DNA from: Balneolaceae bacterium UBA2956
Lineage (GTDB): Bacteria > Bacteroidota > Rhodothermia > Balneolales > Balneolaceae
Length of the DNA: 64,000 nucleotides
Direction: 5' to 3'
NCBI GenBank assembly: GCA_002348545.1
Contig: DEBM01000015.1
Location: 17,348-81,347 of the forward strand
Made by a program: the position numbers and the translations under genes. Positions 26,706 to 35,832 of the stretch are shown here, one piece after another; position 1 is the first letter of the stretch, and the number at the start of each line of letters is the position of its first letter. The notes under the pieces were generated by a model. That model did no database searches. It was not told the DNA's origin and saw nothing but the letters and a program-made list of their open reading frames with translations.

Positions 26706-27995
26706 TTATACTCTTTCCTCCATAAGTTCATATTCATCAGTGGTTTTGTCCCAAAAAAGTGCAAAGAAAAAGGCGGCTACAATTAAAGCTACAATGCCAG
26801 GCATGACCCAAAAATTTTGAGCTCCAGCTATCCAACCCTCTATAGTGGATCCATCGAGTGAAATTCGATCTCCCCACCAGCCCAGAACATAATTACCAAT
26901 CAACATCCCCGCACCATAAGTCAACAAATTAAAGAAACCTTGGGCACTGGCACGTAAATGTTTAGGAGCTTTTTTATCGACATAAAGTTGACCTGTAACA
27001 AAAAAGAAATCGTAACAGATACCATGAAGAGCAATACCCAAAACAATGAGCGCCGTTGAACTTGGAAATAAACCAAATAGTAAATATCTGGTCGTCCATG
27101 CTAGCATACCCACAAGTAGCATCCATTTCACTCCAAGGCGTGCTAAAAATAGAGGAATAGCTAGCATAAACAGCACCTCACTCATTTGTCCAATTGCCAT
27201 AAACGAGGGAGACTGCTCACCGAAAGCTACCGCTGCAATAAAATCATTGGTACGAGCATAATAAAATGCTAAAGGAATACTAATCGCAAAACTGCTAAAA
27301 GAAAAAATGGCGAAGTTTTTTTCACTAAGCAATTTCAATGCATCTAATCCCAATGCCTGCTTGACATCAAATTTCTCCCCGCTCGCCGATGGTGGAGTTG
27401 CAGGAAGACTAAAGCTGTACAGTCCATACAGAACCGATATAAAAGCACTCACTTTAAGAGGAATATTAGTGGACTGAATATTACTCTCAACACCCGTTAG
27501 CCAACTCAGCAAGGGTATTTGAATAAAACCTAATACGGTACCCGCAATCATAAAACCTGCAACTATCCATCCAATGGTACCCCAAACTCGGATTCGAGGG
27601 AATTCTGAATCTGGATCATCAATATTGGCAAACGCAATAGCATTAACTAAGGCTAAGGATGGCATATACAGCATAAAATAGGCAAGCATTACCCATATAA
27701 AGGTGCCAGGCTCGGTAATTCCAGCAGCAGTCCATAAAAGAACTGCTCCCAAAAGATGAGAGATTCCATTTACCTTTTCAGCATTAAAATACCGGTCGGC
27801 TAACAAGCCAACAAACACAGGAGCTAGTAACCCTGCCCAGTTGTGAGTAGCATATGCACTCCCAATTATAGTGTTTAAACTCTCTTCTCCTTCAAACACC
27901 TGCAAAAGATAGGCGCCCATTGTCACAAAAAATGCTCCCCAAATAAAAAATTGAAGAAACATCATAAGACTCAAACGAAACCGTAATGAATGCAT
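26706..27995 (-). CDS. MFS transporter of the nucleoside permease NupG/XapB type
   Basis: A 429-residue membrane protein with 12 predicted helices. The N-terminus MMFLQFFIWGAFFVTMGAYL is typical of the NupG/YegT group, as are GLLADRYF between helices 2 and 3 and a central loop of about 25 polar residues. NupG-like members in Bacteroidetes-type genomes often sit with Gfo/Idh/MocA genes and probably import sugars or nucleosides. It is the first gene of the three-gene cluster and is separated from a divergent GroES-like gene by 277 bases. Confidence 0.88.
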   Translation of the reverse strand: MHSLRFRLSLMMFLQFFIWGAFFVTMGAYLLQVFEGEESLNTIIGSAYATHNWAGLLAPVFVGLLADRYFNAEKVNGISHLLGAVLLWTAAGITEPGTFIWVMLAYFMLYMPSLALVNAIAFANIDDPDSEFPRIRVWGTIGWIVAGFMIAGTVLGFIQIPLLSWLTGVESNIQSTNIPLKVSAFISVLYGLYSFSLPATPPSASGEKFDVKQALGLDALKLLSEKNFAIFSFSSFAISIPLAFYYARTNDFIAAVAFGEQSPSFMAIGQMSEVLFMLAIPLFLARLGVKWMLLVGMLAWTTRYLLFGLFPSSTALIVLGIALHGICYDFFFVTGQLYVDKKAPKHLRASAQGFFNLLTYGAGMLIGNYVLGWWGDRISLDGSTIEGWIAGAQNFWVMPGIVALIVAAFFFALFWDKTTDEYELMEERV

Positions 27996-28272
27996 AATTT
28001 AATTGAATTGGTTAGATTTTCTGTCATGCAAATAAAGAAATCTACCCCATAATTGAAAGTTTTATTACTTATTACGTTCTATCCAATTGGCACAGGTTTT
28101 ATAAGGATGACTAAAAAGTTCAATTGCATTTGACTATCAAAAAATAGCCACATTATACAATGTCTAATCTAATGCATTGCTAATTTTATTTGTATCTTCA
28201 ATTGAATAAAGAACATTTCAACCGCTGTCTTTCCCTTCTGGTTAATTTAACGCAAAAACAAACATTTTATAG

Positions 28273-28644
28273 ATGATCCAAGAATATCTTAATTCAATTG
28301 ACAATTTTATTATAGTGGGTGACCGTGTACTCATTAAACCCCGTGAGATGGAAACACACACTCGAAGTGGTTTGGTCTTACCAGCCTCAGTAAAAGAAAA
28401 AGAAGAAATTCAAAGTGGATATATCTTAAAAACTGGACCTGGTTATCCTATTCCTAACACTGATGTGGAAGAAGTTTGGAAGGCAACAGATGATACAAAA
28501 TATATTGGAATGCAAGCCACAGAGGGTGATTTGGCCATTTTTCTAAAAAGTCGTGCCCATGAAATTGGGTTTGAAAATGAAAAATATATTATAGTCCCAC
28601 ATTCATCAATCTTATTGCTCATTCGTGATGAGCTTGAAATATAA
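28273..28644 (+). CDS. GroES-like co-chaperonin family protein, without GroEL
   Basis: A 123-residue protein with the Cpn10 core: DRVLIKPREMETHTRSGLVLP at residues 17-37, where the mobile-loop region is followed by GYILKTGPG and a C-terminal KYIIVPHSSILLLI. It is about 25 residues longer than classical GroES because of an insertion at about 60-85, and no groEL is adjacent. Such paralogues occur as 'co-chaperone GroES family' in this phylum; whether they cap GroEL is not known. Confidence 0.8.
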   Translation: MIQEYLNSIDNFIIVGDRVLIKPREMETHTRSGLVLPASVKEKEEIQSGYILKTGPGYPIPNTDVEEVWKATDDTKYIGMQATEGDLAIFLKSRAHEIGFENEKYIIVPHSSILLLIRDELEI

Positions 28645-28748
28645 CACACAACATTATAGTACCAGCTAATACAATCAAGAAAAGAAACAACGACAATACC
28701 TTAATTAAAGGTATTAGGCATAGTCTATTTGACGATATACAGGCCATT

Positions 28749-29312
28749 TTGCTAGCTAGTTTATTTATGTCGTTTGGAGTAGCATTGTTTACACAGCAAG
28801 AATTCTTAATTGGAGGAACAGCTGGAGTCGCATTTTTAGGTTCTTATGCAAGCCCATGGAGCTTTGGTCAACTTTTTTTTGTCATTAATATCCCTTTTTA
28901 TCTCTTGGCTATTTGGCGTTTGGGTTGGTTTTTTACTGTAAAAACATTTTTTACTGTTGGTCTGGTATCCATACTTTCAGACTGGATTCCACAATGGATC
29001 GTAATTGATACTTCCATACCACTATTTGCTGCTGTGTTTGGCGGGTCTTTGATGGGAGCAGGCTTGTTAATGCTATTTCGTCATAAAGTGTCCTTGGGTG
29101 GTTTAAATATTTTGTCACTGTACCTGAGTAAGTACCACAATGTGAATGCTGGACGCTTTCAGATGATTGTAGACGTGGTTATAATTATACTAGCTGTTTA
29201 CATTGTCGATATATGGGCTACAATATACTCTGTAATTGCCGCAGTATGCATGAATGCAGTATTGGCCATCAATTTTAAGAAAGGTAGATACCTTGCTTCT
29301 TTAGACTCTTGA
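28749..29312 (+). CDS. YitT family membrane protein, start uncertain
   Basis: A 187-residue integral membrane protein from a TTG start. Five to six helices and motifs FLIGGTAGVAFL, GAGLLMLFRHKVSLGGLNIL and YHNVNAGRFQMI fit the YitT N-terminal membrane family (function unproven). The frame stays open upstream to 28638 and encodes IRHSLFDDIQAILLAS, which looks like the genuine family N-terminus. No ATG, GTG or TTG exists there before 28749; candidates are a rare ATT (28653) or a frameshift from the ATG at 28628, which overlaps the GroES-like gene. The annotated start is therefore a fallback. Confidence 0.75.
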   Translation: MLASLFMSFGVALFTQQEFLIGGTAGVAFLGSYASPWSFGQLFFVINIPFYLLAIWRLGWFFTVKTFFTVGLVSILSDWIPQWIVIDTSIPLFAAVFGGSLMGAGLLMLFRHKVSLGGLNILSLYLSKYHNVNAGRFQMIVDVVIIILAVYIVDIWATIYSVIAAVCMNAVLAINFKKGRYLASLDS

Positions 29313-29578
29313 ATTTAAAGAGAGTACTTAAACCTACTTTCATATCATATTCCTGTATTATATCGGCAAAAGTTTCTATTCACCAGCATAAAAGGACTTC
29401 GATTCACCTGGATGTAAACTATCCTTATCCAATAACCTAAATATTATCTATGACAAATTGCTTTCTGAATCTCGACAAGTATTTTATTGATATAGTTAAT
29501 CAGTCTAAAGTATTTTGACTAGACAAATAACAAGTTAGTTTGCTTCTTATATAAATCACTGACAACAGCCGTACCCAA

Positions 29579-30124
29579 TCAGTAATCCCTTCTATACTGT
29601 AGATCAATACCTTCTCTGGCTTCTCCTGACTGAGTAATAATCAAATCCCAATATGGTTTTATGGTCGTTTGTAAAAGAAAAAATGTATTTGGGGATCGTC
29701 CAGCCAATTCGTTTACAATAAAAAATTGCGACCGGTCAGTAAATATCCAGCCTGTTTTTAGTGTTGGTCCACGGCCATCAAACCCACTTTGATCTATTTC
29801 TATAATATCCATGCCTAAACCTTCGAGTGCCAAATCTTCAACTTCACTCCGTAATAACTCCTCCCACAAATATGAATCCTGACTTACATAGCTAAAATAA
29901 TTGTCATGCCAAATAGAGCTGGTATCGGTCGGAGAAAAAAATTGGGGCTCTAGCACCCTGCTTTGAATAGCTGAGGGACCAATATATAATCCATCGCTGG
30001 TAATTCCCTGAAAAGCGCCATAATTAACACAACCAGTATTAAAGCTAGCTACTAAAAAAAATATAAAACTCATTAAATTAAGTTGTCCTTTATTCATATT
30101 ATGAGACGTATTTTCAATATTCAA
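29579..30124 (-). CDS. Lipoprotein of unknown function downstream of the BamA-family gene
   Basis: A 181-residue protein with a signal ending in the lipobox FNTGC. An ATG at 30097 would shorten the polar start and is equally possible. The mature part contains TSDGLYIGPS, a LWEELLRSEVEDLALEGLG helix and IKPYWDLIITQSG. I do not recognise the domain. It lies 29 bases behind the BamA/TamA-family gene on the same strand, so it may be an accessory of that outer-membrane protein. Confidence 0.65.
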   Translation of the reverse strand: MNIENTSHNMNKGQLNLMSFIFFLVASFNTGCVNYGAFQGITSDGLYIGPSAIQSRVLEPQFFSPTDTSSIWHDNYFSYVSQDSYLWEELLRSEVEDLALEGLGMDIIEIDQSGFDGRGPTLKTGWIFTDRSQFFIVNELAGRSPNTFFLLQTTIKPYWDLIITQSGEAREGIDLQYRRDY

Positions 30125-30153
30125 TGTTTAAAAAATATCAAAATAATTCCAAC

Positions 30154-32319
30154 TTAAAATGCCTCTCCAATGGATAAATACAAAACCCACCTTGCCCATG
30201 GTTTCTTATCTCTTACTCCTGGTATAGCTCCTAAATCTTCAATACTTGGGTTTAGCTTGTAGGCTATATCCATTCGTATCGGACCGAATGGTGCTCGATA
30301 TCTTATCCCTGCACCTAACGCCCATTGTATATCTTTCACTGCAACACTTTTGGTATTCTTCCAAACTTGGCCTCCATCTAAAAATAGAACACCGTAACCA
30401 CCTTTCCAGTTTTTAAACTGCTCTCGCCATTCTAGGTTTAATGTTAGTGACGCTTTACCACCCGTTGGGACAAAACTATAACGACTAACCATATTGTCTG
30501 ATGAGCTATCTACCCGCTCAACCCATTCTTTAGGGCCTAAACTATGCCTAGCCCAACCCCGTACCAGTGTACTACCACCATTATAAAACCGAACATCGGA
30601 TGGTAGACTATCCCTATTTTGTTCAAATATCCAGCCTCCACGAACTCGACCTGCAAAAACGGATCTCCCCCTAATTGGGGTATATTTTCGCAGATCCAGT
30701 GAAAGACGTTGATAGCTAAAATCGCCTTCCCCAAATAGTCCAGAAAATTCTAATGTAGGCTGAACCAAAAAAGTATTATAGCCTATAATTCCTTTAGAAT
30801 GATATCTGGAACTAATATTAAAAACCGAAAGATTATAGGTTAACAGACTATCGGGTATACCTTGCCCAGCTTCAACATTTGACTCATCGTTCAGTGCAAA
30901 GCGATATGAAATAGACCCTGTTAATCGGTTATTCACAAAATAACTAAATGCTGTCTCAACTCCATTCGAGTTTATATTATAGGCTCTTTCGTCTCGGTAT
31001 TGGCTGAACGGATGAATACGAATACTGCTATTGGTATTAAAAACAAATGGGAAAAGATAATCCGCCTCAACATACCGCTCGAAGTATGAAAGTTTTAAGT
31101 TAGTTGAAAACTGTTGTCCTCCACCCCCTAAATTTCTATGTACCCAAGACCCCTGAGTCCGAAATAATTGATATCCTTCTAGGATATTTATAGGTCGCTC
31201 AAGTCGGTCAAAATAGCCTAATCCAACTCTCCACTGATAAGAACGCATCTCCTCTTCAGTAACTCTTACGTTCAAGGTTAAAGAGGCTGTGTCTTGCTGT
31301 TCAGAAATTTGTATTTCAGCTTGATCAAATAAAGGGTGAGCAAATAACTGAGTAAGGGAGTTTCTCCTTGCAGATTCACTATAATATTGACCAATCTTGA
31401 GTGCGAGTTCTCTCTGAACAATACCTTTTGATACCGTTTGTTCACCCTCCACTATTATATCTTTTATGGTCGGTCTTTGGCCAAGAATAATATCAAAAAA
31501 TAATATTTTATCCTTAGACAGGATATTGATTTTTGGGTCTTTATCATTCCTAAGATGAGTTTTAAAAATTATTTCTGCATATATGTATCCATTTTCTCGG
31601 GCTACTCCGCCTAATCTGTTTTGCTCTCTTAATATGTCTAGTTCGACATAGTTGGTATTACTTAGCTGTCTAGCCAAGCTTAATTGCTCTATGAAAGACA
31701 AATCCAGTCCTTCCCTTCGAAATTCTTCCTGAGCTTCTTGACTTAGATCTACTCCCATGACTCTAACCCAATTCTGCTGCTCAACATCATCGATCTCTTT
31801 CTTCGAGGCTACCAAACGTACTTTAACCTCAGATATAACAGTTGGGGCGCCTAGGTCGATGTGAAACCAAACATCCCAAAATACCTTGTTTGCAACAGGT
31901 ACAATATGCGCATGTACTTCCGCATCCTCATACCCTTGAGTGTTCAAAAACCGTCTTAACTGCTGTATTTGTTGCTTTATGATAATTGAATTCCAACGAG
32001 GTAAAGAACTATTACCCAAGTCCAGCAAAGTTTGACCCAAATTGTACAGGGTCCACGCTTGTGCAACGGCCCATTTCTGTTTCCACAAAGCTGGGAGTTC
32101 AGCGTTTATTTGATTACGAAGTATGGGCTCTGTGAAACGCTTCTGACCCCCAAACCGAATCACTCTCACCGGTATCTCATATGGTACATCAATTGGCCAA
32201 TCTACAGTATTCTCTCCAAAAATAAACTCACGGGTAGCGTACTCTTCTTGCCCGAAAATATCTTCGAGTAAGCATAACCTTAGTATAACCATAAAAATCA
32301 GTGAATACTTCAGTAACAA
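30154..32319 (-). CDS. BamA/TamA family outer-membrane protein
   Basis: A 721-residue Omp85-family protein. A signal peptide is followed by POTRA-like segments (about 60-330; one reads IIVEGEQTVSKGIVQRELAL) and a C-terminal beta-barrel of about 370 residues. The barrel contains the conserved VRGW loop motif (GGSTLVRGW), equivalent to VRGF/Y in BamA and TamA, and the final RYRAPFGPIRMDIAYKLN. It probably inserts or exports outer-membrane proteins. It is shorter than the main BamA (about 850 residues in these bacteria) and lacks skp/ompH neighbours, so a TamA-like or specialised role is likelier. Confidence 0.85.
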   Translation of the reverse strand: MLLKYSLIFMVILRLCLLEDIFGQEEYATREFIFGENTVDWPIDVPYEIPVRVIRFGGQKRFTEPILRNQINAELPALWKQKWAVAQAWTLYNLGQTLLDLGNSSLPRWNSIIIKQQIQQLRRFLNTQGYEDAEVHAHIVPVANKVFWDVWFHIDLGAPTVISEVKVRLVASKKEIDDVEQQNWVRVMGVDLSQEAQEEFRREGLDLSFIEQLSLARQLSNTNYVELDILREQNRLGGVARENGYIYAEIIFKTHLRNDKDPKINILSKDKILFFDIILGQRPTIKDIIVEGEQTVSKGIVQRELALKIGQYYSESARRNSLTQLFAHPLFDQAEIQISEQQDTASLTLNVRVTEEEMRSYQWRVGLGYFDRLERPINILEGYQLFRTQGSWVHRNLGGGGQQFSTNLKLSYFERYVEADYLFPFVFNTNSSIRIHPFSQYRDERAYNINSNGVETAFSYFVNNRLTGSISYRFALNDESNVEAGQGIPDSLLTYNLSVFNISSRYHSKGIIGYNTFLVQPTLEFSGLFGEGDFSYQRLSLDLRKYTPIRGRSVFAGRVRGGWIFEQNRDSLPSDVRFYNGGSTLVRGWARHSLGPKEWVERVDSSSDNMVSRYSFVPTGGKASLTLNLEWREQFKNWKGGYGVLFLDGGQVWKNTKSVAVKDIQWALGAGIRYRAPFGPIRMDIAYKLNPSIEDLGAIPGVRDKKPWARWVLYLSIGEAF

Positions 32320-32432
32320 ACTTGTATCTATGAAATTGAATACCGTTTCAATATCTACTTAATCATTTTATAATATAGTATCTTAATCAGAAGCAAAAAT
32401 AGTTTTAGTCTTTATCTATCTATCATATCATT

Positions 32433-33749
32433 ATGAATCATTTCAAAGGTTTAAATCAAATAAACGCAGCCAACCATTTTTCACCACTTCTGCCGTTACT
32501 ACTTTTTGCAGTACTTTTCCTATACAATTGCTCCTCTACTGAGCCTTTCAGCGGATATTCATACGATCCACCTGATGTAACGGATACCCAAGACAAAGAA
32601 ATTATTTATCAAAAAAAACGCATTATTGGCATTGATGAACCAAAAATATGGATTAGTAATGAATTTAATGGAGCTCGGGTTTCCGACGCTTGGTTAGCCA
32701 CTGGGTCTAGACAAGACACCGTAATTATCGAAATAGGACCTGAAAATGCTCCCATTAACAATTCACCTTGGTATGCTTTTCAAATTTGGAGTGATCAGGA
32801 ACAAAAAATTCTCATTCGCTTATCGTATGAAAACGGACGTCACCGGTACATACCCAAAATAGGTGAGTCTGCAGACCTCACGAGCTGGAAAATATTACCA
32901 GATAGTACATTCAGTTCAAAAGGTGGAGATCTACTATTTAGCCTTCAGATTGGTATCCAAAAGCAATGGATTGCTGCTCATCCTGTGCAGGCAAATAGTC
33001 TAGAATCTTTATTAAACTATCCCGAGTATAACGGCTTTGCCTCTAAAATTGCAGTAGATACCGTTGGCTATTCACATAATAATAGAGCCATTCTGCAATG
33101 GCAAAGCCAGGATAATTTAGGGAGCGAAAAAAAGGGCTTATTAATCCTTTTTTCACGGCAACATCCCCCAGAAGTTTCTGGTTATCGGAGTTTTCTATAT
33201 TTCTTTAGCAGGTTGATGGATACCGATGAACTTGCAAAAACCTTTAGATCCAACTTCCGTATTATTGCCTATCCAATGTTGAATCCAGATGGAGTCGAAC
33301 AAGGACATTGGCGACATAATTCGGGTGGAATTGATTTGAATAGAGATTGGGAATATTTTCGCCAACCTGAAACAAAATCCGTCCGAGATGCATTATCTCC
33401 CTTAGCAGATGGGCGTTATAGGGTAGTGTATGGCATAGATTTTCATTCCACCAACGAAAACGTCTTCTACCCTATCAATGAAGCAATAATCACCGGCATA
33501 GATAACTTCACGCAACGCTGGTTTCCCTTTGTTGCTGAAGCAAATCCTGAGCTAAACTTTCGAAGCGAAGAATTTAAACCCAATTCACCTATTGCAAAAA
33601 ATTGGGTTTACAAAACATTCGGGACCGACGCCCTGACTTTCGAGGTAGAGGATGAGCTTAATGAAGAAGAGATGCAAAGCTTAGGGCATTCATCGGCAGA
33701 ATCTCTGATGAAGTTATTGCTAGATGAATTAGAGACTACAGAGGAGTAA
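32433..33749 (+). CDS. M14 family zinc carboxypeptidase, lipoprotein
   Basis: A 438-residue exported peptidase. The signal ends in the lipobox FLYNC (Cys33). Residues 60-200 form an N-terminal beta domain, as in cytosolic carboxypeptidase-like M14 members. The zinc ligands are His244 and Glu247 (RQHPPEVSGY) and His338 (GIDFHST); GIDLNRDW (299-306) gives the substrate-binding Asn-Arg, and Glu404 in LTFEVED is the likely catalytic base. It should trim C-terminal residues from peptides or cell-wall peptides in the periplasm. The SCO1/PCu(A)C genes follow after about 120 bases. Confidence 0.9.
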   Translation: MNHFKGLNQINAANHFSPLLPLLLFAVLFLYNCSSTEPFSGYSYDPPDVTDTQDKEIIYQKKRIIGIDEPKIWISNEFNGARVSDAWLATGSRQDTVIIEIGPENAPINNSPWYAFQIWSDQEQKILIRLSYENGRHRYIPKIGESADLTSWKILPDSTFSSKGGDLLFSLQIGIQKQWIAAHPVQANSLESLLNYPEYNGFASKIAVDTVGYSHNNRAILQWQSQDNLGSEKKGLLILFSRQHPPEVSGYRSFLYFFSRLMDTDELAKTFRSNFRIIAYPMLNPDGVEQGHWRHNSGGIDLNRDWEYFRQPETKSVRDALSPLADGRYRVVYGIDFHSTNENVFYPINEAIITGIDNFTQRWFPFVAEANPELNFRSEEFKPNSPIAKNWVYKTFGTDALTFEVEDELNEEEMQSLGHSSAESLMKLLLDELETTEE

Positions 33750-33784
33750 CATAAGAACCTGTATAAAAGCCAAGTTACAAAGCA

Positions 33785-33871
33785 ATGAACAATCGCATGA
33801 ACATGAACTCAAAGAATAGTATTGGCAATCACACTCATGACTACACCTTACAGATAAACCCAACAATATGA
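33785..33871 (+). CDS. Putative 28-residue upstream ORF coupled to the SCO1 gene
   Basis: A short ORF whose TGA overlaps the SCO1-like ATG in the classic ATGA arrangement. The peptide begins MNNRMNMNSKNS and contains HTHDY, so it has three Met in the first seven residues and two His. It has no homologue that I recognise. It could be a leader peptide that couples or tunes SCO1 translation, or a chance ORF in an AT-rich gap. Confidence 0.3.
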   Translation: MNNRMNMNSKNSIGNHTHDYTLQINPTI

Positions 33872-34485
33872 ATACGCCTATAAAGATCCCAATAAAGTCA
33901 TCAGTCATACTATGGTTGGTTTTGCTATCACTAGTTTTTACTCAAAGTGCCTGCATGGATGACTACAAAGTTATTGAAGATATGAATGACACCTCATTTG
34001 AGTTATTAAATCAAGACAGTATAAAGGTTCGGTTTCCAGAAGATTTTCGTGGACAATATGTAGTCTTAGGATTTGTGTACACTAATTGCCCAGATATTTG
34101 TCCTTTAATCACCCAGAATCTGATTAAAATTCAAAAGGATTTAGGCTATCCTGATAATGTGCAGTTTTTAGGGATAAGTTTTGATCCAAAACGAGATACC
34201 CCTGACGTGCTACATCGCTATAAGGAAGTGTTTAAAGTAAATGAAAATGTCAACTTTCTTACTGGTGAACCAATAATAGTTCAAAATTTTATGGATAGTG
34301 TACGAGTTCGAACCCAAGAATCTATGCGTAAAATCACCGAAAGCGGAAAGGAAATCTACTTCTTGAATCATTCTGATAAAATTATGGTGATGAATACAAA
34401 AGGTGAAATTATTATTGAATATGGAGGCAGTATGCCTTCTATTCCATCCCTTATTGTTCAAGATCTACAATCGCTAATTCAATAG
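33868..34485 (+). CDS. SCO1/SenC family copper metallochaperone
   Basis: A 205-residue thioredoxin-fold lipoprotein (lipobox SAC, Cys29). The copper site is complete: Cys74 and Cys78 in NCPDICPL and His168 in FLNHSDK. Other family segments are GISFDPKRDTP. SCO proteins deliver copper to the CuA centre of cytochrome c oxidase or keep its cysteines reduced. It is followed after 11 bases by a PCu(A)C chaperone, the known partner that passes Cu(I) to SCO or oxidase. Confidence 0.95.
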   Translation: MNTPIKIPIKSSVILWLVLLSLVFTQSACMDDYKVIEDMNDTSFELLNQDSIKVRFPEDFRGQYVVLGFVYTNCPDICPLITQNLIKIQKDLGYPDNVQFLGISFDPKRDTPDVLHRYKEVFKVNENVNFLTGEPIIVQNFMDSVRVRTQESMRKITESGKEIYFLNHSDKIMVMNTKGEIIIEYGGSMPSIPSLIVQDLQSLIQ

Positions 34486-34496
34486 ATATTAGCTAT

Positions 34497-35045
34497 ATGA
34501 ATAACCAAACCTTCTTCATCAGCTCAGCTTCTGTCCGTACAAAAATACACCTACTATTTATGTTATGTATATCCATTATTTTAACGCTAATAGTCGGCTG
34601 TAACAATAAAGTGGATTATTCTAAATCAGTCTTTGAGAAGCAAGATACTCTAGCCGACTTATCCATGGCTGGTAAGGAATGGAATATACACGTAGATGGC
34701 GCATGGGCTCGACCAACTAAGGCTGGGATGATGAGTGCTGCTTATTTCAAATTGCAAAATTATGGATATGTGCCTGATAGTCTTATTCGAGTTTCTTCAG
34801 ATGCCTCTAAGGATGTTCAAATACATCTAAGTTATATAAACGATGGAATCATGATGATGGAAGAGCAGCAATTTGTTTCTATTCAACCAAATGAGCAAAT
34901 CTCTTTCGCACCAGGCGGATATCATATCATGATTATTCAACCAACTATCGATATGAACGAAGGAGATAGTATTAGCTTTTTATTATACTTTAATTCAGGA
35001 ATGATTATTGAAGAAGATATTCATGTTGGAAATCCAGAGTTGTAA
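34497..35045 (+). CDS. PCu(A)C family periplasmic copper chaperone
   Basis: A 182-residue lipoprotein (lipobox VGC, Cys35). It carries the complete copper signature H-x10-M-x21-H-x-M: His110, Met121, His143 and Met145. Family segments AWARPTKAGMMSAAYFKL and ISFAPGGYHIMI are clear. PCu(A)C binds Cu(I) and transfers it to SCO1 or directly to the CuA/CuB oxidase sites. It is in an operon with the SCO1-like gene, and convergent with the DUF411 gene across a shared terminator. Confidence 0.95.
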   Translation: MNNQTFFISSASVRTKIHLLFMLCISIILTLIVGCNNKVDYSKSVFEKQDTLADLSMAGKEWNIHVDGAWARPTKAGMMSAAYFKLQNYGYVPDSLIRVSSDASKDVQIHLSYINDGIMMMEEQQFVSIQPNEQISFAPGGYHIMIIQPTIDMNEGDSISFLLYFNSGMIIEEDIHVGNPEL

Positions 35046-35059
35046 ACTAGAAGTAAGCT

Positions 35060-35096
35060 AAAAAAAAACCCCCAGACCTGTCAAGATCGGGGGTTT
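35060..35096 (-). terminator. Terminator between the PCu(A)C and DUF411 genes
   Basis: AAACCCCC pairs with GGGGGTTT around a partly self-complementary loop. On the minus strand the stem is followed by nine T, so it is strong for the DUF411 gene. On the plus strand only three T follow, giving weaker termination of the SCO1/PCu(A)C operon. Confidence 0.8.
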
Positions 35097-35177
35097 AAGT
35101 CGGTTTGAGTTATTCGGAGTATGAATCTACAATATGTAATATTAACATCGTAGAACTCGAAAATGGTTCCCAAAAAT

Positions 35178-35702
35178 TTATTTGTACGAGCTAAATACGG
35201 AAGTGCTTCCGTCCGAACTAATTAAGAGAACATCATAAGGATCTGGATTAGGACCTTCCATCCCAGGTGACCCCTCAGGCATACCAGGAACTGAGAGTCC
35301 AATAGCATCAGGGCGTTCCTCCAATAGCCGTTGAACATCGACAGGGGGAACATGTCCCTCTACAATATATCCATCGATCATGGCTGTATGACAAGAGGCT
35401 AATTCGTTCGAAATGCCCTGTTCGGATTTAATTATTCCTAATTGCCTAGTCACCTTTTCAGTAACATAAAACCCTTCATTATTCATTTGCTCGGCCCAGC
35501 GCGTACAGCACATACAACCCTCGTTCTTATACATGGTAACTAAAATAGCACCCTTAGGAGTTTGCACTGTAGAATTAGAAGATTCCAAAATTATCGCAGC
35601 TGCATCCTGGGGCTTTTCGATATCGCTAGAAGGCCAAAGTAGAGATGCCGCTACTGCCACCGTAATAAAAGACCCTATAAATAAAATTTGTTGATTGTTC
35701 AT
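35178..35702 (-). CDS. DUF411 metal-binding protein
   Basis: A 174-residue exported or membrane-anchored protein with an N-terminal hydrophobic helix (residues 7-23). The DUF411 core is present: YKNEGCMCCTRW with Cys63, Cys65 and Cys66, then ASCHTAMIDGYIVEGHVP and RPDAIGLSVPGMPEGSPGME. The Cys/Met-rich pattern fits copper binding, and DUF411 genes are repeatedly found in copper-resistance loci. It is convergent with the SCO1/PCu(A)C pair, reinforcing a copper theme. Confidence 0.9.
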   Translation of the reverse strand: MNNQQILFIGSFITVAVAASLLWPSSDIEKPQDAAAIILESSNSTVQTPKGAILVTMYKNEGCMCCTRWAEQMNNEGFYVTEKVTRQLGIIKSEQGISNELASCHTAMIDGYIVEGHVPPVDVQRLLEERPDAIGLSVPGMPEGSPGMEGPNPDPYDVLLISSDGSTSVFSSYK

Positions 35703-35832
35703 TGGTATATGTTATGTGATGTATATTTGAACTTTTCGACTATTACGTAAAACACTAAATTATTAAACTCGATTCATAATATCTTCATTATTTATATAAA
35801 TATTATGATTATTAACCGAATAACTTTTTGTT

